10,049 bases of DNA from Fontivivens sp964399735 (GCA_964399735.1 CAYNSO010000125.1:1-10049), one strand, 5' to 3'; shown: positions 1 through 7,078, counted from the stretch's first letter. The notes: generated by a model not told the origin, from the letters alone. Numbers and translations: made by a program.

Positions 1-320
1 GGAAAGACTGTGTGAAAACCAAAAATATTGCTGTAAAAAATGGAGTGCATCGCCTTTATGCGATGCTTCGGGCCGAAGGTCCGAATATTATCTGAAATAA
101 GAAAACTTGCCAATTAATACTTATAAATAAAATAATAGGCAAATAGTTGTTTTTATTCAAGCAATAAAGCAGTTCGAGGCCGCCTGCGGCGACCACAGTC
201 CATAAAGGGCCTGTACTCCATTTCCGGCTTGATACGGGTAACTTTAAGTACTAAAAAGTTGGTGTTTTAAAAGCCTTTTCACACAGTCTCAGGAGATCAG
301 GAACGATTAGAACCTATTAT
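1..320. other. Gene-free segment, probable MITE-like element
   Basis: No open frame here resembles a protein. The segment holds an outer inverted repeat pair (5-18 and 276-289), an inner inverted pair AAATGGAGT (38-46) with ACTCCATTT (215-223), and three small GC-rich hairpins set in AT-rich sequence: GCATCGC/GCGATGC (47-53/60-66), TTCGG/CCGAA (67-71/73-77) and GCCGC/GCGGC (179-183/186-190). Nested inverted repeats without a coding region suggest a non-autonomous mobile element or the ends of a decayed insertion sequence. The gap from 290 to the hicB stop shows no clear terminator. Confidence 0.5.
5..289. mobile_element. Putative MITE / non-autonomous element with 14-bp terminal inverted repeats
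   Basis: AGACTGTGTGAAAA at 5-18 is the exact reverse complement of TTTTCACACAGTCT at 276-289, bounding 285 bp. A perfect 14-bp pair at this spacing, with an internal 9-bp inverted pair and no transposase, fits a miniature inverted-repeat element. From memory the GTGTGAAAA-type end resembles those of some IS256/Mutator-type elements, but this is not verified. Target-site duplication cannot be judged because only four bases precede the left end. The element may extend beyond the window. Confidence 0.45.
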
Positions 321-743
321 TTAATCATCACCTGTTTCGCTGAAGGATCTTTCTCTTTCGAGGTACTCTTGAGTAGCAATTTTTAATAAAGTTGATCTTT
401 TCAGGCCTGTCTTTTTCCGAAAGTCATCTACTTTCTTTAAAAGAGTTGAGGGGAAAATAATATTAATGCGTTTTAATTCTTCATAAGATTCCAGAATTCT
501 CTGATCCAGGGCGACAGGCATTAATTTTGCATTTGTAAATCTGGCGGATAGGGTTTTATAAGAGCTTGGTTCGTGAACAAATTTACTCTCGGCATTGGCT
601 AACCATGCAGCCAGAACATCGGTCGCATTTTCCAAGGCTTCATCCCAACTATTTCCAAATGTTACACATCCTGTTAAATCCGGAAACTCGACTTGTACAA
701 TATTACCGTTGCCGGGCTTGAAAACTGCATAATAGTATTTCAT
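321..743 (-). CDS. hicB: HicB family antitoxin
   Basis: This is a 140-residue type II antitoxin that should bind and neutralise the adjacent HicA mRNA interferase and repress the hicAB promoter. Residues 1-50 carry the HicB partial RNase H-like domain, with the signature FPDLTGC (20-26) followed by G-SWDEALENA (30-40) and an amphipathic helix. Residues 92-130 form a ribbon-helix-helix DNA-binding domain (INIIFPSTLLKKVDDF, then LKRSTLLKIATQEYL). The length and two-domain order are typical of the HicB class that uses RHH rather than HTH. The start ATG lies 2 nt after the hicA stop. A GGAGA ribosome-binding site sits inside the end of hicA, which supports coupled translation with the toxin first. 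The gene appears intact. Confidence 0.93.
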   Translation of the reverse strand: MKYYYAVFKPGNGNIVQVEFPDLTGCVTFGNSWDEALENATDVLAAWLANAESKFVHEPSSYKTLSARFTNAKLMPVALDQRILESYEELKRINIIFPSTLLKKVDDFRKKTGLKRSTLLKIATQEYLERERSFSETGDD

Positions 744-745
744 TT

Positions 746-925
746 TTATTTCTCCAATCCTGCTGCTTTCAGGATACTTTTTGCTGTGCCAATAGGTATT
801 TCTTCCTTGTGCCTTGGCACAGGTATAGGCGGATAGCCGCTTTTTATCCAGATATCATGCTTTCTACCGGTTCTCTTTTCAAAACCGGCTTGATGTAATA
901 ATTTTTCAATTTCACGTTTATCCAT
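746..925 (-). CDS. hicA: HicA family toxin (mRNA interferase)
   Basis: This is a 59-residue protein of the HicA double-stranded-RNA-binding-like fold, a ribosome-independent mRNA interferase that acts in the cytoplasm until bound by HicB. It begins MDKREIEKLLHQAGF. The catalytic-histidine motif is GRKHDIW (His23). The family's second block, PVPRHKEEIPIGTAKSIL (35-52), follows, and the protein ends KAAGLEK. E. coli HicA is about 58 residues, so this is full length. It lies directly upstream of hicB with a 2-nt gap, the usual toxin-first order. The ATG at 925 follows a near-palindrome at 931-946, and no strong Shine-Dalgarno is visible, which suggests weak toxin initiation. No residue of the expected active site is missing. 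Confidence 0.93.
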   Translation of the reverse strand: MDKREIEKLLHQAGFEKRTGRKHDIWIKSGYPPIPVPRHKEEIPIGTAKSILKAAGLEK

Positions 926-930
926 CTAAC

Positions 931-946
931 TACATACTAGTGTGTA
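931..946. promoter_or_regulatory. Candidate hicAB operator (16-bp near-palindrome)
   Basis: TACATACTAGTGTGTA matches its own reverse complement at 14 of 16 positions, centred on ACTAGT. It lies 6-21 nt upstream of the hicA start codon, near the expected transcription start. RHH-type HicB antitoxins autoregulate through palindromic operators in this position. That this one binds HicB is inferred from placement and symmetry. Confidence 0.5.
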
Positions 947-956
947 ATAATATATA

Positions 957-984
957 AATTTATCACATTTTATTATAAAATCAA
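957..984 (-). promoter_or_regulatory. Possible hicAB promoter
   Basis: Read on the minus strand, TTGATT (979-984) is followed after 16 bp by TAAATT (957-962). This is a moderate sigma-70-like match that would start transcription near 950, beside the 931-946 palindrome. The surrounding sequence is very AT-rich, so chance matches are likely. Confidence 0.3.
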
Positions 985-1140
985 GAAAAAAGTTAACCTC
1001 AAAATTTCTACTCCCGGCTATTATCCAGAATTCTTGAAAAAATAGTCCATCTTGTCCATGCCGTCCACAACAATTAGTTACCTTTTCCCCTTAACCAGGC
1101 CGCAATTTATAACCGGTACTCATCAGTTAATAACTGAAAC

Positions 1141-1177
1141 CTGATAGCTGCAAACTGATAGCTGACAACTGATAGCT
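1141..1177. repeat. 14-nt tandem repeat, about 2.6 copies
   Basis: CTGATAGCT occurs at 1141, 1155 and 1169, an exact 14-nt period, with inter-core sequence GCAAA then GACAA. A degenerate partial copy (CTGAAAC) precedes it. It lies just downstream of the stop of the minus-strand Fe-S gene (1192). No function is visible, and it may be a slippage-derived intergenic repeat. Confidence 0.7.
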
Positions 1178-1191
1178 TTTTAACTAAAAAC

Positions 1192-2472
1192 TCAACTCTG
1201 CATTCTCTGAATCATCGTCTCCAGGTAGCGCGATTTCATCTGTTCGCTCGCCATAACCTGTTTGAGCGGCGGCAGTTTTAAAATCACCCCCAGTATAGCG
1301 GCCATAGCGCGGTGGCTGAACAGCGCCTGGTTGTCAAAGATCAAATTTTGCAGCTTGCCGCGTTCAATGGCCATCATCACCGCCTTGTGCGCGCCGTTTA
1401 ACGGGGTAATTACCCGTTTGGCGCGGGACTGCAATTGTAACGCATTTTTACTGCACACCCGTACGCATACGCCGCAGCCAAGACAAATTTCCTCATTCAA
1501 CCGCGCGGTTTTTCGATTCGGCTGCCGGGCGTCGTTGGCCGATACCAGCGTCATGGCTTCAACCGGACAAGCGCTGACGCACTTGCCGCAGCCGGTGCAT
1601 TTTTCCGCATCGATTATCGGCAGAAAATTGGTGGTGTGGATGGGATTCATCACCGCAAAACGACGCGCCGCAATCATGGCCTCGCAGCAGCAACCGCAGC
1701 AGTTGCAGATAAAATTCACGCTCTGCCGCACATTTTCGCCAAACTGCACCAGGTTGTGGTCATAAGCCTGTTGCAATAAATCCAGTCCTTCCGCGACCTC
1801 TACCTGTCGTGCATAGCCATGTTTGACCAGAGAATACGCAGAGCCGTTAAAGGTCATGCAAATATCCATGGGCGCATCGCAGGCCTGGCCGACATGCGAC
1901 ATTTTATGGCGACAATAGCACATACCGATACCGATATGCGTGGCGGTTTTGATCACTTCCGAAGCGCGTTCATAATCCAGCACCTGCAGCGCATTATCAT
2001 CGGAAAGCGCCGGTTCTTGCACAAAGGCGCGGCCCAGTTGGGTTTCGCCGTTGGCAAACAGGTTGCGGATAAAATCTTCTTCCACATTGAGGTACTGGTA
2101 GAACAATTCCGCCAAAGCCTTTTGATCGACATCATGGCGCAGCCGCATCATCGAGAATTCAAAGAAACCGGCCATCGGCGGCGGCAGCACATATACTAAT
2201 TCGCCGTTCTGTTCCATATCCAGCAAAACGGCGCGCCCGGCCAGTTCCTCCAGTACTTTTTGGGTTTCTGCAAGTGGTAACTTCCAGGCCTGCGCAGCTT
2301 TGGCGGTAGTAAAGGGCTTGATCGGCAGCAAGGCAACCAACCCGGCCTCTTTATCGCTGAATAATATTTTTAAAATTTTAAACAAAAGTTCAGAAGGCGG
2401 CGCCCCCTGGGGAAAACGGTTCAGGCGGGTAACCAGTTGGGAATAACCGTTCTTGAGGGTATGATGGGCCAT
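1192..2472 (-). CDS. Winged-helix-like / dicluster [4Fe-4S] ferredoxin-domain protein
   Basis: This is a 426-residue, probably cytoplasmic, redox or regulatory protein. Residues 25-100 look like a small helical/winged-helix domain. Residues 185-205 contain CYCR, then Cys198 and Cys205 (a C-x-C-x10-C-x6-C arrangement). Residues 256-263 hold six cysteines in a CNCCGCCC cluster. Two classic bacterial ferredoxin motifs follow: CTGCGKCVSACP (292-303) and CLGCGVCVRVC (330-340), enough for two [4Fe-4S] clusters. The middle cysteines could bind a further cluster. I recognise the general type (4Fe-4S dicluster protein with an extra N-terminal cysteine module) but not a specific function, electron donor or acceptor. 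It stands alone behind its own strong promoter, with only a weak GGA ribosome-binding site. No transmembrane segment or signal peptide is seen. Confidence 0.85.
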   Translation of the reverse strand: MAHHTLKNGYSQLVTRLNRFPQGAPPSELLFKILKILFSDKEAGLVALLPIKPFTTAKAAQAWKLPLAETQKVLEELAGRAVLLDMEQNGELVYVLPPPMAGFFEFSMMRLRHDVDQKALAELFYQYLNVEEDFIRNLFANGETQLGRAFVQEPALSDDNALQVLDYERASEVIKTATHIGIGMCYCRHKMSHVGQACDAPMDICMTFNGSAYSLVKHGYARQVEVAEGLDLLQQAYDHNLVQFGENVRQSVNFICNCCGCCCEAMIAARRFAVMNPIHTTNFLPIIDAEKCTGCGKCVSACPVEAMTLVSANDARQPNRKTARLNEEICLGCGVCVRVCSKNALQLQSRAKRVITPLNGAHKAVMMAIERGKLQNLIFDNQALFSHRAMAAILGVILKLPPLKQVMASEQMKSRYLETMIQRMQS

Positions 2473-2510
2473 AATTGAGATTCCGGTTATGTGATAATTG
2501 CAGTTTTATA

Positions 2511-2539
2511 ATTATACCGCAAAATTCTCAATTAGTCAA
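2511..2539 (-). promoter_or_regulatory. Strong sigma-70-type promoter for the Fe-S protein gene
   Basis: On the minus strand TTGACT (2534-2539) and TATAAT (2511-2516) are separated by exactly 17 bp, one mismatch from the sigma-70 consensus. Transcription would begin near 2504, giving a leader of about 30 nt before the ATG at 2472. An 8-bp inverted pair AATTGAGA (2473-2480) and TCTCAATT (2526-2533) brackets the -10 box, with one arm in the spacer and one next to the start codon. It could be an operator pair or chance. Confidence 0.75.
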
Positions 2540-2550
2540 GCCCAAAACGC

Positions 2551-2581
2551 AAAAACCCCCTGCAAAGGACAGGGGGGTTTT
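2551..2581 (-). terminator. Rho-independent terminator ending the hydrolase-lnt-secreted protein unit
   Basis: The stem AAAACCCCCTG (2552-2562) pairs with the run ending GGGGGGTTTT (2570-2581) across a 7-nt loop, with one bulged G. It begins about 8 nt after the stop codon at 2590. Read on the minus strand it ends in a GGGGGTTTTT run, as expected for an intrinsic terminator. It separates the upstream unit from the Fe-S gene promoter at 2511-2539. Confidence 0.85.
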
Positions 2582-2589
2582 CTAAAAAT

Positions 2590-3774
2590 CTATCGTACCA
2601 GCGTCACTCGTTGCATAAAGCGCTGCTCTGTGGTTTGCATCAATACAAAATAAATACCGCTCGCCAGGCGTTCTCCGTTGTCGCTGCTGCCGTCCCAGAC
2701 TGTCTGGTATGTACCCGCCGATTGTTGAATTCCGTTGACCAGCGTCCGCACGCGGCGGCCCAGCAGATCGAATACCGTCAATTCAACCTCGCTATCTTGC
2801 GCCAGCAGGTATTGAATGGTTGTGCCGGGATTGAATGGATTGGGATAGGCCGGCTGCAGGGCAAATGCCTGCGGCAGACTTGACGTTACATTTACAGTGA
2901 TTGCCTCGTGCCACTCCACAGTTCCGTCCTTGTGTACATTAGCCAGTCGGTAATACAGATCGCCCGGCGTTTCGGGATTATCGGTAAAGGAGTAGCTGGT
3001 TTGAGTGGTTGTGGTTCCCTGGCCCTGCAACCTGTTATCCGTACGCCAGGTGGCAATTTCCTGCCATTCTTGCTGTCCGGCAAATTTTCGTTGTAATAAG
3101 AAGCCAAGATTATCCAGTTCTGTCTCCGTCACCCAATCCAGCATTACCTGGCTGCCCTGTACCGTTGCCGTAAACGCGCGTAGTTCCACCGGCAGGGGAA
3201 TATCCGTAACTGTTAGCGAAGGGACATGATTGTAACCATCAATATTAAGATCTGTTTCTGAAAATCGTATAGAAAAATAATAAGCAGTGGCTAATTGGGC
3301 GTTTGTAGTCGGTTGCAGGCAGAATTCCACTTCCATGCTCCGATCCCCGGATATGGCATAGGTGTTTTGATCATTTAACTCATTGCAAAATCCCCATTCA
3401 TGAGTATAGCTATTGGTTAACCGATCCTGCGCCACATCGTGCTGGGCATAATTATCGGTACTACTCAGGATAAAATGATTGGTAGCGCCGTCTGTGGTAA
3501 TTTTGGTCCAGGTAGCGGCCCAAGGATCGGAATCGGTGCTGTAATACAATGATAATAATGGGTTACCTGGATCCATTTCGCGCATTAATTCTATACGTAA
3601 CCGCACATTACTGTTTTTTCCCGCGCTTGCTGCCAAATCTTCATCAGCTTTCCAGGTTGCGGTTGCCTCGCTGCCGTCGTCATTGCGCCAGCGGAAATGC
3701 CCCTGGTAGGTTCCACTGAAAACCTGGGTAACCATTGCAAACACAAACATTGTTAATAATACCAATTTTTTCAT
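2590..3774 (-). CDS. Secreted protein with C-terminal T9SS-type / FlgD-like sorting domain
   Basis: This is a 394-residue exported protein. A Sec signal peptide (KK, then a hydrophobic LVLLTMFVFAMVTQVFSG) spans residues 1-21. Residues 22-190 are an unrecognised, probably beta-rich domain with two cysteines (130 and 152) that might pair. Residues 194-295 resemble the fibronectin III-like module common before sorting domains (LPVELRAF...LYYRLANV). Residues 309-394 form the terminal domain, with YPNPFNPGTTIQY, VFDLLGRRVRTL and LASGIYFV. Such tails direct type IX secretion in FCB bacteria, but the secretion machinery is not in this window. The start at 3774 is chosen over an in-frame ATG 60 nt upstream because AAGGAGG lies 5 nt before it and the signal peptide begins there. 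The ATG overlaps the stop of the preceding gene (TAATG), so translation is probably coupled. Confidence 0.88.
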   Translation of the reverse strand: MKKLVLLTMFVFAMVTQVFSGTYQGHFRWRNDDGSEATATWKADEDLAASAGKNSNVRLRIELMREMDPGNPLLSLYYSTDSDPWAATWTKITTDGATNHFILSSTDNYAQHDVAQDRLTNSYTHEWGFCNELNDQNTYAISGDRSMEVEFCLQPTTNAQLATAYYFSIRFSETDLNIDGYNHVPSLTVTDIPLPVELRAFTATVQGSQVMLDWVTETELDNLGFLLQRKFAGQQEWQEIATWRTDNRLQGQGTTTTQTSYSFTDNPETPGDLYYRLANVHKDGTVEWHEAITVNVTSSLPQAFALQPAYPNPFNPGTTIQYLLAQDSEVELTVFDLLGRRVRTLVNGIQQSAGTYQTVWDGSSDNGERLASGIYFVLMQTTEQRFMQRVTLVR

Positions 3775-5321
3775 TATTTCCTCCTTTTCAGGTTTACACA
3801 ATAAGTAAAATATCCAAATAAAGCCGTCATACACACATACACCAATACATTGCCATAGCGGGTGTAGAAGGTGAGTTTGTAGCGCGGCTGGATATTGCCG
3901 CTAAGACACTGCGGCTCGCGGGACTGCCGCCTGTGTACCACCTGGCCCGAAGCATCGATAAAGCCCGCATAGCCGCCGTTGCTGCTCACGGCAATATCGC
4001 GCCGGTTTTCTATGGCGCGCAATACGGTATAATCGAAATGAAAGCGCGGTATATTGCGATCCAAAAACCAGGCGTCATTGCTCATGGCCAGCAAAAAATG
4101 AGCGCCCTGGCCGCACACATCCCGCGCCGGTGCGCCGGTCAGGGTTTCATTGCAGATGATTACCCCGGCCTGGCCGAATGCCGTGCGCAGCAAGCTGCGG
4201 CGCTCGCCGGCCAGCAGGTTCTTTTGCAATCCCATACGATATACCGGCATACGCAGCTTACTTAAAATACTCCAGTCCAGCAAGGGCTTTTCAATGAACG
4301 ATAACATCTGCACTTTGTGGGTTAGGCCGGTTATCCGGCCGTCCGGTTCGATATAATAGGCGGAATTATACACATTTTCCGCATTATCCGGCGCTTCGGT
4401 TAACATACCAAGCACATGCCGGGCGCCGCCGGGAGCCGATATTCGCAACGCTTCATTTAACAGATCGTCATCCGGCCGAAACGTCCACGGAATAGCCGTT
4501 TCCGACCACAAGATTAAATCCGGCTTCAAGTTCGCTGCCTGCCGGTTTAGCGATAAAAATATATTAGCCAACGAATCGGCCGTAGCATCATTCCAACGCG
4601 CTTCTGCAACAATATTCTCCTGCAGGATACACACCTCAATCGGCGCGCCGGCGGGACGATCATGCCAGATTTTCATGCAAATAATGCCGTAACCTGTAAG
4701 TATAGCAAAAATAATGCCCCCGACAACAGCATACCGTGCCTTTTTGCGCCATAACGCAATATAAATCAAATAATTAAATGCCACAATAATAAAGCTGATC
4801 CCCGCGCCGCCGGTCACTGCGGCAAGCTGTAACAGAGCAGGATTGGGACATTGGCTATACACCGGGTACAAAAACGTCCAGGGAATGCCCGCAAATACCA
4901 GGCAATGCAGCCATTCCAACCCAATCCAGACTGCGCCGGCAACCAACACCTGCCAAATAACAGGTAACTGCCCGGTTTTGTTTTTGTAGAGCGTGTAAAA
5001 ATATGCAAAACATGCCGGTAACAGTGCATACATCACAGCAAGGGTCAGGTAAAAAACCGAACCGAGAAAGGAATTTTTGCCCATAAAACGGGCGGAAACG
5101 GGAAATACCCACAGGAAAAAAACTGCTCCTGTGCTCAGGCCGGCAATCAATCCCGCCAGCATAGCTTTGCCTGGTTTTAAATCCTGAATTGCAAAAAGCA
5201 GGGGAACCAATGCCAGCCATTCCAGCCAGTGAAATGGCGAACCATAAAAAGCAAGCCCGGTCATAACGCCGGACAAACCGGCTAATAAATATTGGACACA
5301 GGGTTTAGATATTTTAATCAT
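3774..5321 (-). CDS. lnt: Apolipoprotein N-acyltransferase-like protein
   Basis: This is a 515-residue inner-membrane protein of the Lnt family, which adds the third acyl chain to the N-terminal cysteine of lipoproteins. About seven hydrophobic segments occupy residues 10-218, then comes a nitrilase/carbon-nitrogen hydrolase domain (about 226-480) and one last membrane helix (489-508). The catalytic triad aligns as Glu274 (WSETAIP), Lys336 (THKVQML) and Cys390 (IICNET). The family blocks SNDAWF (414-419) and RAIENRRDIAVSSNGG (435-450) are present. Two motifs deviate: the usual PFGE is SFIE (341-344, essential-type Glu344 kept), and the residue after the catalytic Cys is Asn rather than the usual Tyr. 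Length matches the family. The start is 3 nt beyond the hydrolase stop with little Shine-Dalgarno, suggesting coupled translation. A diverged Lnt paralogue with another acyl acceptor cannot be excluded. Confidence 0.88.
   Translation of the reverse strand: MIKISKPCVQYLLAGLSGVMTGLAFYGSPFHWLEWLALVPLLFAIQDLKPGKAMLAGLIAGLSTGAVFFLWVFPVSARFMGKNSFLGSVFYLTLAVMYALLPACFAYFYTLYKNKTGQLPVIWQVLVAGAVWIGLEWLHCLVFAGIPWTFLYPVYSQCPNPALLQLAAVTGGAGISFIIVAFNYLIYIALWRKKARYAVVGGIIFAILTGYGIICMKIWHDRPAGAPIEVCILQENIVAEARWNDATADSLANIFLSLNRQAANLKPDLILWSETAIPWTFRPDDDLLNEALRISAPGGARHVLGMLTEAPDNAENVYNSAYYIEPDGRITGLTHKVQMLSFIEKPLLDWSILSKLRMPVYRMGLQKNLLAGERRSLLRTAFGQAGVIICNETLTGAPARDVCGQGAHFLLAMSNDAWFLDRNIPRFHFDYTVLRAIENRRDIAVSSNGGYAGFIDASGQVVHRRQSREPQCLSGNIQPRYKLTFYTRYGNVLVYVCMTALFGYFTYCVNLKRRK
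3780..3786 (-). promoter_or_regulatory. Ribosome-binding site deciding the start of the secreted-protein gene
   Basis: AAGGAGG on the minus strand lies 5 nt before the ATG at 3774 and inside the last codons of the lnt-like gene. It is a far better site than anything near the upstream in-frame ATG, and it fixes the start at the signal peptide. Confidence 0.8.
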
Positions 5322-5324
5322 AGT

Positions 5325-6407
5325 TTATAAAAACTCGTTGCGTTTTTGATTTTTCACCGTTTTGCCTGGCAGCGTTTTCGGCGCCGGATCCGGCGTTACT
5401 GTTACTACCGGTGGCTTTTTGGCGAATCGGTCTGCAAGTTTTTTTTGCAGCAGATAGCGCTGATAGTCCAGCCACAACGCCAGCTTGCTGCGATCGCGCG
5501 TTATAAAGTCATATATAATTTCTGCGGTTTCCGGTGCGCGCAGATACCCGAAAGATTTATGCGGATTTTTTTTACCCTGGTGACTGTAATTATTCTCGAT
5601 GATTATATCCTCAACCTGGACCTTGTTTTCATTCGCCTGGTAATTATCGGCAAGGTTGTAGTTAATTGCCACCCGGTCTTTTAAATCCGACAGGTTGAAC
5701 CATTTTTCCTGAACCGCAGCGGGAGTTGTCAGAGCAGTAAAAGTTTGTTGGTTTTTTTTCAATTCACTGGCAAACCGGCCCCGGACAACCGGCAGCCCCA
5801 ATGGTGAACCCATAGTCAGGAATGTATGCACTTTTATATCGTGTTCACCCTGTGATAGCACATCATAAGCAACAATCGTTCCCATGGAATGCGCAATCAA
5901 TAAAATTCTATGCCGCCGGTTCTTTAGCAACTCTTTCAGCAATCTCTGCCGAATCGCTTCCTGCGCGCTGCTAACCTCGCTGCCGTTTACCGACACATCC
6001 TTTGCCTTGAAATAGGCGTCAAGGTCCTCAAAAAAATCCTGTAGTATTTTATCTGTAAAGGAAGTAAACTTCATGGTCATGTCTTTTGTCAAAAAGATCT
6101 TGTCCATGCGATCTTCCAGTATATCGAGGGCTTTTTGCCGGAACCAGCCCGGTTTAGCCCGCTTGAATACTGTACCCGGCACATAAGGCTCTTCGAGGTA
6201 ACGGGGACTGGTTATTTCCTTTTCTTCGGGGTCCTGTAATTCTTTGTGCAGCACATCGGTCCAGAATACCAGTTTGAATTTGAACCAGGGCAAACGGTAA
6301 CCTGCCGCCCGGAATCCCTCGTAAATGGACTCTTGCCACCATTTGCACACATAGTCTTGCGGCGGATTGTTACCCAGCCCATGAATACCAATGATCACTC
6401 GCGCCAT
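5325..6407 (-). CDS. Alpha/beta-hydrolase (esterase/lipase-like)
   Basis: This is a 360-residue alpha/beta-hydrolase-fold protein without a signal peptide, so probably cytoplasmic or peripheral. It opens with a strand and oxyanion-type motif VIIGIHGLGN (4-13). An insertion of charged helices follows (about 50-160). The nucleophile elbow is AHSMGT with Ser174, preceded by strand RILLI. TMGSPLGLP (198-206) is a typical post-elbow strand and turn. Likely acid and base residues are Asp241 or Asp244 (WFNLSDLKDRV) and His283 (NPHKSFGYL); these are inferred from order alone. The last 40 residues are proline-rich and basic, without predicted fold. Substrate is unknown; lipase, acyl-ester or PGAP1-like activities are possible. 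It is first in the unit and ends 3 nt before the lnt-like gene. A GGGAG ribosome-binding site lies 11 nt before the ATG. Confidence 0.85.
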   Translation of the reverse strand: MARVIIGIHGLGNNPPQDYVCKWWQESIYEGFRAAGYRLPWFKFKLVFWTDVLHKELQDPEEKEITSPRYLEEPYVPGTVFKRAKPGWFRQKALDILEDRMDKIFLTKDMTMKFTSFTDKILQDFFEDLDAYFKAKDVSVNGSEVSSAQEAIRQRLLKELLKNRRHRILLIAHSMGTIVAYDVLSQGEHDIKVHTFLTMGSPLGLPVVRGRFASELKKNQQTFTALTTPAAVQEKWFNLSDLKDRVAINYNLADNYQANENKVQVEDIIIENNYSHQGKKNPHKSFGYLRAPETAEIIYDFITRDRSKLALWLDYQRYLLQKKLADRFAKKPPVVTVTPDPAPKTLPGKTVKNQKRNEFL

Positions 6408-6738
6408 TGCAGTGTTTTCTCCCTCGTTATCAGTGAATAAAAAATAAAAATTTAGATACCTAATAACCGGATAATGATACCCATAAAACCGGTATTGCTG
6501 TATTACTATGCCTTTTATGTAGATAAGTTATTTAAAAAAATAGTAAATATCAATCAGGTTTTCAATAATTTTATGGTACTATATTGTTTATGGTAGGTAT
6601 TTTATCATTACTTGAAATAAAGTGGTTACAGAAAAAAATCTGGTTGATGATTCATTACAATATTTTGATTAAAAAAACTCGTGTATTGAACCGGGTTTGT
6701 ATTTAATACCGACTAAAAAACATAAAATTATAACCTGT

Positions 6739-6810
6739 TTTCCCTCTGCGGCCTCTGCGTCTTTGCGTTAAAAAAATGAAAACGCAGAGGTCGCTGAGAA
6801 CGCAGAGAAA
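6739..6810. repeat. Imperfect hairpin repeat, CTCTGCG type, copy 1
   Basis: The left arm (6739-6769, with CTCTGCGGCCTCTGCG) is imperfectly complementary to the right arm (6781-6810, with AACGCAGAGG and AACGCAGAG) across an A-rich loop. A related copy lies at 8077-8160 in the same orientation. The family looks like dispersed intergenic palindromes; its function is unknown. Confidence 0.75.
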
Positions 6811-7064
6811 AGCTTAACTGTTTGTTATTTATAAAATTATTCATTTATCACTATATGTTTATTCCTTATATTTCTTAATGATCAAACAGGATAGAATGAT
6901 CATAAATTGTATTACTGTCAAGTATTAGAAAAAAGGACTTTATATATTGAATTATTTTTAGACATCATAAAAATTTGTATTTTAGAACAGTAAGTGGAAT
7001 TATTTGTTTATAAAATTTAATTTCTTTTTTCAAAATAACCCAGTAAAACAATTAGCATTTTTCT

Positions 7065-7078
7065 TTACAATTTTGTAA
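7065..7078. promoter_or_regulatory. TTACAA-TT-TTGTAA palindrome upstream of the barrel-like gene
   Basis: This is a perfect 14-bp palindrome with its end 34 bp before the ATG at 7113. A related palindrome with the same TTACAA/TTGTAA arms and a longer centre lies before the isoprenoid enzyme gene (8462-8483). The position suits an operator or an AT-rich promoter element, but such sequences arise readily by chance in AT-rich DNA. Confidence 0.3.

Noticed and set aside
1178..1200. AT-rich hairpin near the end of the Fe-S gene as a terminator
   Set aside because: The possible pairing is short and A/T only, with no GC stem followed by a T-run.
1262..2199. Long plus-strand open frames opposite the Fe-S gene
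   Set aside because: They lie antisense to a gene with clear ferredoxin motifs, lack recognisable domains and good ribosome-binding sites, and are expected from its codon bias.
3775..3834. Upstream in-frame ATG at 3834 for the secreted protein
   Set aside because: It would add 20 residues before the signal peptide, while AAGGAGG is placed correctly for the ATG at 3774.
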